The notes under the pieces are model-generated. The model saw nothing but the letters and a program-made list of their open reading frames with translations. It did no database searches and was not told the origin of the DNA. A stretch of DNA of 11,090 nt, from contig MEUF01000028.1 of NCBI GenBank assembly GCA_001771615.1, positions 1-11,090 on the forward strand, read 5' to 3'. Source of the DNA: a candidate division WOR-1 bacterium RIFOXYB2_FULL_48_7. GTDB lineage: Bacteria; Margulisbacteria; WOR-1; O2-12-FULL-45-9; XYB2-FULL-48-7. The position numbers and the translations under genes are program-made. Position 1 is the first letter of the stretch. Each line of letters opens with the position of its first letter. This document shows, one piece after another, positions 1-5,750 of this stretch.

Positions 1-501
1 CAGGGCCCCATATAGCTCACGGCCTTCCGGATCCCCTTCGGTCACAACGCGGCCCGATTTTCCACAGAGATATTTATCATACGAAAGTTCTATACCGGAG
101 AGCCCTTCATTGTCCCGCCCGACAAAGCCCAGGACCTGGGCCGCGGTCCGTCCCCGGGGATAGATCCGTTTTTTTTCTTTTATAAAGAAGATGGCTTTTG
201 GGTCGGCCGCTTTAAGTTTTTCTGCTTCTGCCAATGGGAGTTTGTGCGCCAGAAAACGAAATCCCCCCTTTTGGGTAAAGACTGTGTAGGTATCTACAGA
301 AGTGGCTAAAATTTCCCCGTTGCGGTCATAAATGTCGCCGCGACAGGCCGACAAGTTTATGATCCTGGTCCGTTGGTTAAGCGACTTATTCACCAATTCA
401 CGGTGCTTGATAATCTGCAGATCAAACAAACGCACAATCACCAGCAACCAACCAAGAACGATTACCAGGAATAATACATATAATCTTTTACGGTTAGCCA
501 T
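1..501 (-). CDS. Class B penicillin-binding protein (FtsI/PBP2 type), N-terminal part
   Basis: Class B penicillin-binding proteins are membrane-anchored peptidoglycan transpeptidases of cell division or elongation. Only the first 167 residues lie here; the gene runs off the left edge, so the transpeptidase domain with its SxxK motif is not visible. I translated it directly: a basic start (MANRKR), one membrane segment at about residues 7-23, then the family's dimerisation-domain signature RGDIYDRNGEILA near residues 54-66, and later YPRGRTAAQVLGFVG and NEGLSGIE, typical of FtsI/SpoVD-like proteins. The ATG directly abuts the holA stop codon with no gap, which implies co-transcription and probably translational coupling. 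The leader has only a weak GCGGA as ribosome site. Family is sure; division (FtsI) versus elongation (PBP2) is not decidable from this part. Confidence 0.88.
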   Translation of the reverse strand, partial: MANRKRLYVLFLVIVLGWLLVIVRLFDLQIIKHRELVNKSLNQRTRIINLSACRGDIYDRNGEILATSVDTYTVFTQKGGFRFLAHKLPLAEAEKLKAADPKAIFFIKEKKRIYPRGRTAAQVLGFVGRDNEGLSGIELSYDKYLCGKSGRVVTEGDPEGRELYGAL

Positions 502-1446
502 TTATTGTCCGCATAATTCTGTAATTAAGATTTCCAATTGCAATGGTTGTGATCGGCCGCTTTTTAAGCGCTTATTGGCAATAAGAATTTTTTCCATCGC
601 CTGGCGTAATTCCAGAATTGTGAAGCGGTGCAGGTCGGCCAGGCATTTCTTGATAAAATATGGATTTTCCCTGATCTGCTGGGCAATAGCCAGATGATTA
701 TAGGTTTTTTGCGGCGGCTGGCTCTTGATTTGCAATAAAGCCCGATATTGCTTGGCCAGCATGGCGGTAATCCCAAACATGTCTTCTTTATTATTCAATA
801 AATTACGGAAGACCGACATCGCCAGGGCCAATTGTTTTTGCCGCAAAGCATCAAGCAACTGGAAGATATTTTTTTCTCCCGGTGCCGCCAAAGCCACAAT
901 ATCCGCCTCGGTAACGGTTTTTCGCTCACCAATGTATGTGACGATTTTTTCTATCTCGCCATGCAAAGGCCGCAAACCTGTCCCACTGATTTCGATCAAG
1001 CGCAGACAAACAGCCCCGGACACCTCTTTCCCTTGACGGGTAAACTCGCCGGCAATCCACTGGCTTAGCTCGGTCAATTGCCAGGGGGCAAAGGGCTTGA
1101 ATTCCAAGACAACCCCTTCAGAGGCAATCAGGCGAAAAAGTTTTGACCGTTTGTCAATCTGTGGTGAAACAAAAACAACCGTCACTTCACCTGGCATATT
1201 ATTAAAGATTTCTATCAGCCCATCCTGATTGTCCGCAGTCGCTTTGAAGTTTTTTAGCAAGATCAGCTTATCTCCGCCAAGTAGCGGAGAAACCTGCAGG
1301 GCATTAAAAAGCCTGTCCATGGCAAAAGGCGCTTCGATCACTTCCAGGTTCAATTCGGGATTGCTGATCCGACCGGTCAGCTCTTTAAGCTTGGCCGAAA
1401 TCAGATAGTCTTCTTCTCCCTCTAATAGATAAATGGCTTTTGACAT
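502..1446 (-). CDS. holA: DNA polymerase III delta subunit
   Basis: HolA is the clamp-loader subunit that opens the beta sliding clamp during replication. The 314-residue product has the usual family length. It starts with a strand and turn typical of the family (AIYLLEGEEDYLISAKLKEL), has the N-terminal ATPase-like fold pattern (LLGGDKLILLKNF near residues 55-67; VTVVFVSPQIDKRSKLFRLI), the middle helical part with LIEISGTGLRPLHGEIEKIVTYIG, and the C-terminal collar helices (NIFQLLDALRQKQLALAMSVFRNLL, then MLAKQYRALLQIKS). As in other HolA proteins no Walker A motif is seen. The gene starts at an ATG 26 bases downstream of an extended -10 promoter and has no clear Shine-Dalgarno, so the leader is very short. 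It is followed without gap by the penicillin-binding protein gene. Confidence 0.93.
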   Translation of the reverse strand: MSKAIYLLEGEEDYLISAKLKELTGRISNPELNLEVIEAPFAMDRLFNALQVSPLLGGDKLILLKNFKATADNQDGLIEIFNNMPGEVTVVFVSPQIDKRSKLFRLIASEGVVLEFKPFAPWQLTELSQWIAGEFTRQGKEVSGAVCLRLIEISGTGLRPLHGEIEKIVTYIGERKTVTEADIVALAAPGEKNIFQLLDALRQKQLALAMSVFRNLLNNKEDMFGITAMLAKQYRALLQIKSQPPQKTYNHLAIAQQIRENPYFIKKCLADLHRFTILELRQAMEKILIANKRLKSGRSQPLQLEILITELCGQ

Positions 1447-1464
1447 GTAAATTTGGCTGTTAGC

Positions 1465-1497
1465 TTGTTAAATTATAGCATGAAATTATTTTACAAT
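1465..1497 (+). promoter_or_regulatory. Weak candidate promoter for the sugar transferase
   Basis: A TTGTTA at 1465-1470 is followed after 16 bases by TATTTT (1487-1492), with an overlapping TACAAT at 1492-1497. Either could serve as a -10 box for the plus-strand gene at 1518, leaving a leader of only about 15-20 bases. It overlaps the divergent holA promoter. The match is weak and the region is AT-rich, so this is tentative. Confidence 0.3.
1472..1480 (-). promoter_or_regulatory. Extended -10 promoter for holA
   Basis: Read on the minus strand this is TGCTATAAT, a perfect sigma70 -10 hexamer (1472-1477) with the TG extension one base upstream. No good -35 is present at 16-18 bases, as is common for extended -10 promoters. 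The transcript would begin near 1465, giving a leader of about 20 bases before the holA ATG. Confidence 0.6.
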
Positions 1498-1517
1498 TTT
1501 ACCAATAACATTATGAT

Positions 1518-2252
1518 ATGTTTAGCCAAGCCATCAGCAGATATTTCGCCCGAACAGGGGGGAAATACTTACGGGCCGCCCAACAGACGATGGACCTGCC
1601 CGCTCGTTCCGCTTCACCAGGGCAGCCGTCATTTCAGAGTCAGGCGGGCCAAAGAATTTTGAAGAGAGGCCTTGATATTGCCGCTGGGCTTGTCGGGACA
1701 AGTCTTTTATGGCCGATTTCGGTTGTTGTAATGCCGGGAATCATGCTCAGTTCAAAAGGTGGAATATTTTTTAAACAAGCCAGGGAGGGCAAAGACGGCA
1801 AGCTGCTTCAAGTAATTAAATTTCGGACCATGACCAGTTTCACAAGCGCCAACATATTTGACCCACATACCTGGCAAGCAAGCCAAAAACTCAGAGAAAA
1901 CATTGATCCCCGAGTGACCACTTTTGGTCATTGGCTTAGAACAACAGGCCTCGATGAATTGCCTCAGTTTCTGAGTTTATTAACTGGCGAGATGACATTA
2001 GTTGGTTGTCGGGCCTTACCTATCGACCTGTTGGAATCTCTTTCCATTAATACAACGCCTAATTGGCGAATTATTCGCCGGCAGGCCCCTCCAGCAATCA
2101 TCCCGGCTCCCGTCGCATATTTGGGAAGGTTCCCGACCGCTGAAGAAAATGTCGCCCTGGAAATGTATTATCTGTCTCAAGCTACAATTCAAGAAGACTT
2201 AAAACTCATGGCCAGGACGGTGCTCTATCTCTTGCTGGGGAAACATAGTTAA
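1518..2252 (+). CDS. Bacterial sugar transferase (polyprenyl-phosphate sugar-1-phosphate transferase)
   Basis: This family (WcaJ/WbaP/PglC catalytic domain, Pfam Bac_transf) moves a sugar-1-phosphate from a nucleotide sugar to undecaprenyl phosphate at the inner membrane, the first step of exopolysaccharide or glycan assembly. The 244-residue product has a poorly conserved 45-residue start, then KRGLDIAAGLVG leading into a hydrophobic segment (about 52-77), the FFKQAREGKDG and KFRTM motifs (84-105), and DPRVTTFGHWLRTTGLDELPQFLSLLTGEMTL (130-161 region). The usual VGPRP that follows is VGCRALP here (162-168), a departure from consensus. It lacks the multi-span N-terminal domain of WcaJ, so it is a short PglC-like form. 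No Shine-Dalgarno precedes the ATG, so a later start is possible. No glycan gene cluster is visible next to it, so its sugar is unknown. Confidence 0.88.
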   Translation: MFSQAISRYFARTGGKYLRAAQQTMDLPARSASPGQPSFQSQAGQRILKRGLDIAAGLVGTSLLWPISVVVMPGIMLSSKGGIFFKQAREGKDGKLLQVIKFRTMTSFTSANIFDPHTWQASQKLRENIDPRVTTFGHWLRTTGLDELPQFLSLLTGEMTLVGCRALPIDLLESLSINTTPNWRIIRRQAPPAIIPAPVAYLGRFPTAEENVALEMYYLSQATIQEDLKLMARTVLYLLLGKHS

Positions 2253-2262
2253 AAAGCCGATG

Positions 2263-2277
2263 GTCGGGAGAACCGAC
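2263..2277. repeat. Short inverted repeat of the GTCGG...CCGAC family
   Basis: GTCGG, five loop bases (GAGAA), CCGAC, 11 bases past the sugar-transferase stop codon. The same stem occurs at 2497-2511 with loop GGGAA, and its GGTTCTCCCGAC complement occurs at 6234-6245. It lies between the convergent sugar transferase and tRNA-Thr genes and could help end transcription, but no T-run directly follows on the plus strand. On the minus strand TTTTT comes only after seven more bases. Confidence 0.5.
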
Positions 2278-2302
2278 GACCTACTGGTCAACTAAACTAA
2301 AT

Positions 2303-2375
2303 AGCCGACGAGCAGAATCGAACTGCTGACCTGCTGTTTACGAAACAGCTGCTCTACCAACTGAGCTACGTCGGC
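2303..2375 (-). tRNA. tRNA-Thr (anticodon CGT)
   Basis: A full cloverleaf can be folded by eye: acceptor GCCGACG/CGTCGGC, D arm GCTC...GAGC, anticodon stem GCTGT/ACAGC with loop TTCGTAA (anticodon CGT), variable AGGTC, T arm AGCAG-TTCGATT-CTGCT, all stems fully paired. The discriminator is T and the 3' CCA is not encoded. It is the last gene of the long minus-strand block and reads ACG codons. Confidence 0.96.
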
Positions 2376-2384
2376 ATTAATGTG

Positions 2385-2523
2385 GCATCGGGGCTGCTAA
2401 GCCCGCTGTCGGAATTTCCCGATGCTCATTATTATAAATAATTATGGAATAATCGGGATCCCGACGGTTCCACAATCATTGTATCTAATAATGAGTGTCG
2501 GGGGAACCGACAACTCATTATTA
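2385..2523. repeat. Compound palindromic intergenic element between the two tRNA-Thr genes
   Basis: Several nested inverted repeats fill this gap. GCATCGGG (2385-2392) pairs perfectly with CCCGATGC (2418-2425), with GGGC/GCCC inside. A perfect 12-base palindrome TCGGGATCCCGA lies at 2453-2464. A long hairpin at 2486-2523 has arms of 11+5 paired bases (TAATAATGAGT, GTCGG) with one bulged A and a GGGAA loop. The stretch 2426-2464 matches 6248-6287 at about 36 of 40 positions. The nearest end lies 8 bases from the 3' end of tRNA-Thr(TGT). I infer a REP- or MITE-like element without its own gene. Confidence 0.75.
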
Positions 2524-2531
2524 TGAAATCA

Positions 2532-2604
2532 AGCCGGCGGAGGGAATCGAACCCACGACCTGAGGTTTACAAAACCACTGCTCTACCAACTGAGCTACGC
2601 CGGC
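2532..2604 (-). tRNA. tRNA-Thr (anticodon TGT), with two stem mismatches
   Basis: Acceptor GCCGGCG/CGCCGGC is fully paired, the D arm is GCTC...GAGC, and the anticodon loop is TTTGTAA (anticodon TGT, threonine ACA and related codons). Both the anticodon stem (GTGGT/ACCTC) and the T stem (GTGGG/CCCTC) carry a T-T mismatch at their second pair. An A in place of each 3'-side T would restore pairing. The discriminator is T and CCA is not encoded. The 5' end lies only six bases past the stop codon of the upstream SH3/TPR gene, so it must be cut out of that message or use a promoter inside it. Probably functional, but the mismatches leave some doubt. Confidence 0.88.
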
Positions 2605-2610
2605 AAAGAC

Positions 2611-4053
2611 CTACCATCTACTCATCAAAAGTCTGGCGTTTTCGTTATTGGGGATTACCTGCTTTGTGTCAACATCAACCAGCCAATCAAACGATTCCGG
2701 CAGTCCCCCTTTTTGTTCACACATAAAACTGACCAAAGTCTTGTTTCCCCGCTTGCGCACCTGCCAGCCTCTTTCTGAAACCGGTGTGCCTAGTGATTTG
2801 GTCAAAGCAACAACCGAGCGCAAAGCTGATTCAATTTTAGTCCCTTTAGCGGTTTTTTCGTCACGAACAATTTTTAGCGAGTCATTGATCAGGGTCGGCG
2901 CCAGATTAATTTTTTCTGCCAGCGATTTTGTTGCCGCCACCCGGCTTAAGGCCGGCAACTGTTCCAGGCCCAAGAGTGAACGGATCTGGTTATTTTCCGG
3001 TTCAACTTTGAGCGCTTCGCGCCAGGTGTTTTTTGCCTGTTTCTCCATTCCCAATCGCCAATAACTGTCGCCTTTTTCAATCCAGGCCTGGGTTAAAAAC
3101 TTGTTTAGATCAATTGCCTTATTGAAATTAGCGATCGCTTCACGGAAGCGGCCAGCCCGGAATTTATCGTGTCCACCGGAATAGAACTTTTGCGCCAGGG
3201 TATCAGCCAGCATACGGCTGTCCAGGTTACTGTTATCTGTCTTAAGGGCTTTTTGGATTTCTTCGGCGGCCGCCTCCAGGTTATCCTGGGCAAGAAAGGT
3301 TTTTGCCCGCCAATAATAGGCCTTGGTCAGGTTGTCGTTAATTTCCAGAGCTTTTTTGTAAAGCGACAGTGCTTCATGATAATTTCTCGTTGCGTAAGCC
3401 TCGTATCCCTTTTTGTAATATAACTCGGCGGGATCCTCAACCTGTTCGGAAGAAATCCACCCCTCCTGGCCATCAGCAAAAACCACCTTATACCAGGTCT
3501 TTTTCAGCACCCCAACCAGCTTTTCCCCCGGCTTGATGGTCCGTACGCTTTTGCCGCTCAAGGCGGTAGCTGTGGCGGTCACCGTCAGATCCCAGGCCGA
3601 TTCGCCACTAGCTTCCGGGCTGGCAATCGAGGTTGTTTCTGCCACAACAGAATCAGTTTGGCGGGAGACAAAAAATTCCACCGTCCGCTGGATCGTCCCC
3701 CTTTTGCCGGCGATAAAATAGCGCACAATATGCGCCCCGTCAGAGAGCTTTTCGCCCAGCTGAAATGTTCCACTCCAAGTCAACCCGTCAGGACTGGCCA
3801 GGGATACCTGTTCGGAGGAAAAATCAAAAACAGCTTTAACGCTGCGAACCTTGGAGGTCGTCCTAATGCCCAGTTCCAGTTGGTTTTCGGTTTTAACAAT
3901 TTTGGGAGCAACAAAGACCTCGACCCAAACCAGGGACAAGGCCTCTCCAGGCTGGGTTGGTCCGGCTTTCAAGCTCAATTCGCCGCGATCAAGAGCCGAG
4001 AGCGAGCCAGCCAATAAGAAAAGCATAGAGCCCAGCACAATATTTTTCATCAT
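2611..4053 (-). CDS. Secreted SH3-domain and TPR-repeat protein
   Basis: Unknown function. The 480-residue product starts with a signal peptide (MMKNIVLGSMLFLLAGSLSA, cleavage near 20). Residues 30-130 look like a beta-rich Ig-like domain (sequence pattern only). Residues about 155-206 form a bacterial SH3 (SH3b) domain (IKPGEKLVGVLKKTWYKVV, then DGQEGWISSEQV). TPR repeats follow at about 208-355 (ending in KALEIND, KALKTDN, KAIDLNK, EALKVEP), then a C-terminal domain of about 120 residues that I do not recognise. SH3b and TPR suggest a periplasmic or surface scaffold, possibly binding cell-wall material. Two ATGs stand in tandem (4053 and 4050) behind a strong GGGGGA. It starts 7 bases after the upstream gene's stop, and tRNA-Thr(TGT) begins 6 bases after its end. 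Confidence 0.9.
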   Translation of the reverse strand: MMKNIVLGSMLFLLAGSLSALDRGELSLKAGPTQPGEALSLVWVEVFVAPKIVKTENQLELGIRTTSKVRSVKAVFDFSSEQVSLASPDGLTWSGTFQLGEKLSDGAHIVRYFIAGKRGTIQRTVEFFVSRQTDSVVAETTSIASPEASGESAWDLTVTATATALSGKSVRTIKPGEKLVGVLKKTWYKVVFADGQEGWISSEQVEDPAELYYKKGYEAYATRNYHEALSLYKKALEINDNLTKAYYWRAKTFLAQDNLEAAAEEIQKALKTDNSNLDSRMLADTLAQKFYSGGHDKFRAGRFREAIANFNKAIDLNKFLTQAWIEKGDSYWRLGMEKQAKNTWREALKVEPENNQIRSLLGLEQLPALSRVAATKSLAEKINLAPTLINDSLKIVRDEKTAKGTKIESALRSVVALTKSLGTPVSERGWQVRKRGNKTLVSFMCEQKGGLPESFDWLVDVDTKQVIPNNENARLLMSRW

Positions 4054-4060
4054 TTTCCCC

Positions 4061-4705
4061 CTAATAAGTAAACAAAATATTATCTAAATTGACTTCCGCT
4101 TGACCATTGGACCTGTCAGCCAAAAGAATAATTTGCATTTTTAACAACCCGGCCGAACCATTTTTCTGATGCGGATTCCACACCCCATCACCCTTACCCG
4201 GATTTTCCAGCTTGAAAGCTGAAAAAGGAATTGATAAACGCGTAAAACCTTTTTCCAGGACCTTGACCTCTATCCCATATTTATCATCTTTAGTAGCCTG
4301 CCAGTCCGCAGCTGAATCCTGTTCCAGGATATTGTTGTTGTTGTCATCGTCGAATAATTCAATTTTCAGTTTGCCACCGGCTTCGCTGCCGTACAAATCA
4401 ACCTGCAATCTGGTGTAGGCAGTGGCATCAAGCCCCAGGTCGGACCCAATCCCGCCGATGTACCAATTATTAGTCCCGCCCTTCAGTTTAAGCGAATAGA
4501 AACCGCAAGATTCACCGATGACATCATCCGCCTCAAAACTTGGATTGACCCCAATGGCCATTTGGGCATTGCCAAAACGGTACCAACGTTCAGTTTTTGC
4601 CCCTTCAAAGTCATCAATCTGATAAAACGAAAACTGGGCCCAAGCTGTAGACGCCAACCAGCAAGCAGTAACCAATAAAACCAATAAATCACGCGGCTTT
4701 TTCAT
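4061..4705 (-). CDS. Secreted carbohydrate-binding-like (DDFE) protein
   Basis: The 214-residue product has a clear signal peptide (MKKPRDLLVLLVTACWLASTAWA, cleavage before QF at 24). The mature part starts QIDDFEGAKTERWYRFGNA and ends NLDNILFTY. This DDFE...W opening and DNI close are typical of CBM11-like/galactose-binding-like beta-sandwich domains that bind sugars. LFDDDNNNNILEQDSAADW (118-135) is acidic and could bind calcium. There is no catalytic domain. The ATG at 4705 overlaps the upstream stop codon as ATGA, which supports this start over longer in-frame ones. It sits between a membrane coiled-coil protein and a secreted SH3/TPR protein, so an envelope or surface role is likely. Carbohydrate binding is inferred from the fold pattern only. 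Confidence 0.85.
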   Translation of the reverse strand: MKKPRDLLVLLVTACWLASTAWAQFSFYQIDDFEGAKTERWYRFGNAQMAIGVNPSFEADDVIGESCGFYSLKLKGGTNNWYIGGIGSDLGLDATAYTRLQVDLYGSEAGGKLKIELFDDDNNNNILEQDSAADWQATKDDKYGIEVKVLEKGFTRLSIPFSAFKLENPGKGDGVWNPHQKNGSAGLLKMQIILLADRSNGQAEVNLDNILFTY

Positions 4706-5223
4706 CTGGCTGTCTTGGAAACTCTTTTTGGTTTGCGCACAACCTCCTTTTTTGCCCGTTTGATTATCGCGACGTGTTTTGCCCTGATCAACGACCTGGA
4801 GGAAGCCTTTAGGGTCAGCTCCTCCTTTTCCATTTTCAGCCGTTCGCATTCTTTGTTGAGCGCAATATTGCTCCGATAGAGCAGGTCATAAGCCTGTTTA
4901 AGCTCGTTGGTACAGCGCAGTTGGTTTGACAATTCCCCGTTTTGATCAAGCAGGCACTCTTTTTCCCTTTTCATTTCTGCAACAATGAATTCCAGTTTTT
5001 CCAGCTTTTCGGTCGCCGCTTGTTTTTCCAGGTTCTCCATCACGGAAGTATTATTCTGGCAGTCTTCGACAATGTTCTCCATCCAGCGGTTTTTTCTCCT
5101 GATATAAGTGTTGGCGGCGACAGCGGCAAAAAAGATTGTGGCCAAGGCAGCGATCAGATACAGAGTTGGCGGCAGAGGAGACCCGGTGCCTGATTCCAAG
5201 ACCTGCGCTAAACTGGGATTCAT
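4702..5223 (-). CDS. Membrane-anchored coiled-coil protein, function unknown
   Basis: I do not recognise this family. The 173-residue product has a short N-terminal stretch (MNPSLAQVLESGTGSPLPP), one membrane segment at about 19-39 (TLYLIAALATIFFAAVAANTY) and a following IRRK that suggests the rest is cytoplasmic. A long heptad-rich, charged coiled coil spans about 47-140. The C-terminal tail is very basic (about 145-173, many K/R). The ATG at 5223 is preferred over the in-frame one at 5241 because AAGGAG lies 8 bases upstream of it. It is the first protein gene after tRNA-Phe, 33 bases away, and its stop overlaps the next start as ATGA. A structural or tethering role is plausible, but nothing specific can be said. 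Confidence 0.82.
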   Translation of the reverse strand: MNPSLAQVLESGTGSPLPPTLYLIAALATIFFAAVAANTYIRRKNRWMENIVEDCQNNTSVMENLEKQAATEKLEKLEFIVAEMKREKECLLDQNGELSNQLRCTNELKQAYDLLYRSNIALNKECERLKMEKEELTLKASSRSLIRAKHVAIIKRAKKEVVRKPKRVSKTAR

Positions 5224-5256
5224 ATAATCCGCTCCTTTCATAAAAATAAGTGGATT

Positions 5257-5329
5257 TGCCGCAGGGCGGAATCGAACCGCCGACGCACGCCTTTTCAGGG
5301 CGTCGCTCTACCGACTGAGCTACCGCGGC
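5257..5329 (-). tRNA. tRNA-Phe (anticodon GAA)
   Basis: Acceptor GCCGCGG/CTGCGGC (one G-T pair), D arm GCTC...GAGC, anticodon stem ACGCC/GGCGT with loop CTGAAAA (anticodon GAA), T arm GGCGG-TTCGATT-CCGCC. Discriminator A; CCA is not encoded. Third of three tRNAs in a row, and the last gene before the coiled-coil protein gene. Confidence 0.97.
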
Positions 5330-5337
5330 AAATCAAT

Positions 5338-5410
5338 TGACCCGCGTGCGACTCGAACGCACCACCACTTGCTTAAAAGGCAAGTGCTCTACCCGATGAG
5401 CTAGCGGGTC
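5338..5410 (-). tRNA. tRNA-Lys (anticodon TTT)
   Basis: Acceptor GACCCGC/GCGGGTC, D arm GCTC...GAGC, anticodon stem CTTGC/GCAAG with loop CTTTTAA (anticodon TTT), variable TGGTG, T arm GTGCG-TTCGAGT-CGCAC. All stems are fully paired. Discriminator A; CCA is not encoded. Eight bases separate it from tRNA-Phe, so the two surely share a transcript. Confidence 0.97.
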
Positions 5411-5425
5411 AAGCTAGCAATAATT

Positions 5426-5501
5426 CGGACCCGAAGGGATTTGAACCCTCGATCTCCTGCGTGACAGGCAGGCGTGTTAAACCGGGCTACACTACGGGTC
5501 C
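5426..5501 (-). tRNA. tRNA-Asp (anticodon GTC)
   Basis: Acceptor GGACCCG/CGGGTCC, D arm GTGT...ACAC, anticodon stem CCTGC/GCAGG with loop CTGTCAC (anticodon GTC), T arm GAGGG-TTCAAAT-CCCTT. The discriminator is G, the expected aspartate identity base. CCA is not encoded. It is the first gene after the promoter at 5520-5548. Confidence 0.97.
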
Positions 5502-5519
5502 AAGAGACAACAAATTGGA

Positions 5520-5548
5520 ATTATATCAGAGATAAAATAGTTAAACAA
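5520..5548 (-). promoter_or_regulatory. Sigma70-type promoter of the Asp-Lys-Phe tRNA block
   Basis: On the minus strand TTGTTT (5543-5548) is followed by exactly 17 bases and a perfect TATAAT (5520-5525). The start of transcription would fall near 5512-5513, about 11 bases before tRNA-Asp. It is the best promoter in the window. Since no clear terminator follows tRNA-Phe, it may also drive the three protein genes and two tRNA-Thr genes downstream. Confidence 0.75.
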
Positions 5549-5564
5549 TTATGAATTTTTCATA

Positions 5565-5573
5565 TGTTATAAT
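5565..5573 (+). promoter_or_regulatory. Extended -10 promoter for the tRNA-Ser group
   Basis: TGTTATAAT is a perfect -10 hexamer (5568-5573) with a TG extension and no convincing -35. It would start transcription near 5580, six bases before tRNA-Ser(TGA). It lies about 40 bases from the divergent tRNA-Asp promoter. I see no second promoter ahead of tRNA-Ser(GCT), so this one may serve the whole group to 6222. Confidence 0.6.
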
Positions 5574-5585
5574 AAACTTGTCGCT

Positions 5586-5674
5586 GGAGGGATGGCCGAG
5601 TGGTTGATGGCGGTAGTCTTGAAAACTACTATCCCGGTTTTCCGGGATCGGGGGTTCAAATCCTCCTCCCTCCG
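5586..5674 (+). tRNA. tRNA-Ser (anticodon TGA)
   Basis: A class II tRNA with a long variable arm. Acceptor GGAGGGA/TCCCTCC, D arm GCC...GGC, anticodon stem GTAGT/ACTAC with loop CTTGAAA (anticodon TGA), variable-arm hairpin around ATCCCGG-TTTT-CCGGGAT, T loop TTCAAAT. Discriminator G at 5674. The next three bases happen to read CCA, but they belong to a short hairpin (5675-5689), and none of the other six tRNAs here encodes CCA. Confidence 0.95.
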
Positions 5675-5750
5675 CCAACCTGCGGTTGGTAAGAAGTTCG
5701 AGCCTGTCGCGGCAGGCGAGTATGGAGGAGTACCCCCGCCTACGGCGGGC
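5675..5750. repeat. Three short GC-rich hairpin repeats
   Basis: Three small palindromes with similar cores sit 20-30 bases apart: CCAACC-TGC-GGTTGG (5675-5689), GCCTG-TCGCGG-CAGGC (5702-5717) and CCCGCC-TAC-GGCGGG (5735-5749). The third interrupts the left tRNA-Ser(GCT) fragment within its D-arm region. None is followed by a T-run, so they are not ordinary terminators. I read them as copies of a very short insertion-prone palindrome. Confidence 0.65.

Noticed and set aside
332..697. Open frame of 121 codons on the plus strand.
   Set aside because: It lies antisense to the PBP and holA genes and has a composition unlike a protein.
2253..2531. CRISPR array suggested by recurring GTCGG/CCGAC units.
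   Set aside because: The units differ in length and order, are nested palindromes, and there are no regular spacers or cas genes.
4706..4849. Longer N-terminus for the carbohydrate-binding-like protein.
   Set aside because: It would place 48 charged residues before an obvious signal peptide and overlap the coiled-coil gene. The ATGA overlap at 4705 is the natural start.
5675..5677. Encoded CCA end for tRNA-Ser(TGA).
   Set aside because: The three bases form part of a small hairpin repeat, and none of the other six tRNAs encodes CCA. It is likely chance.
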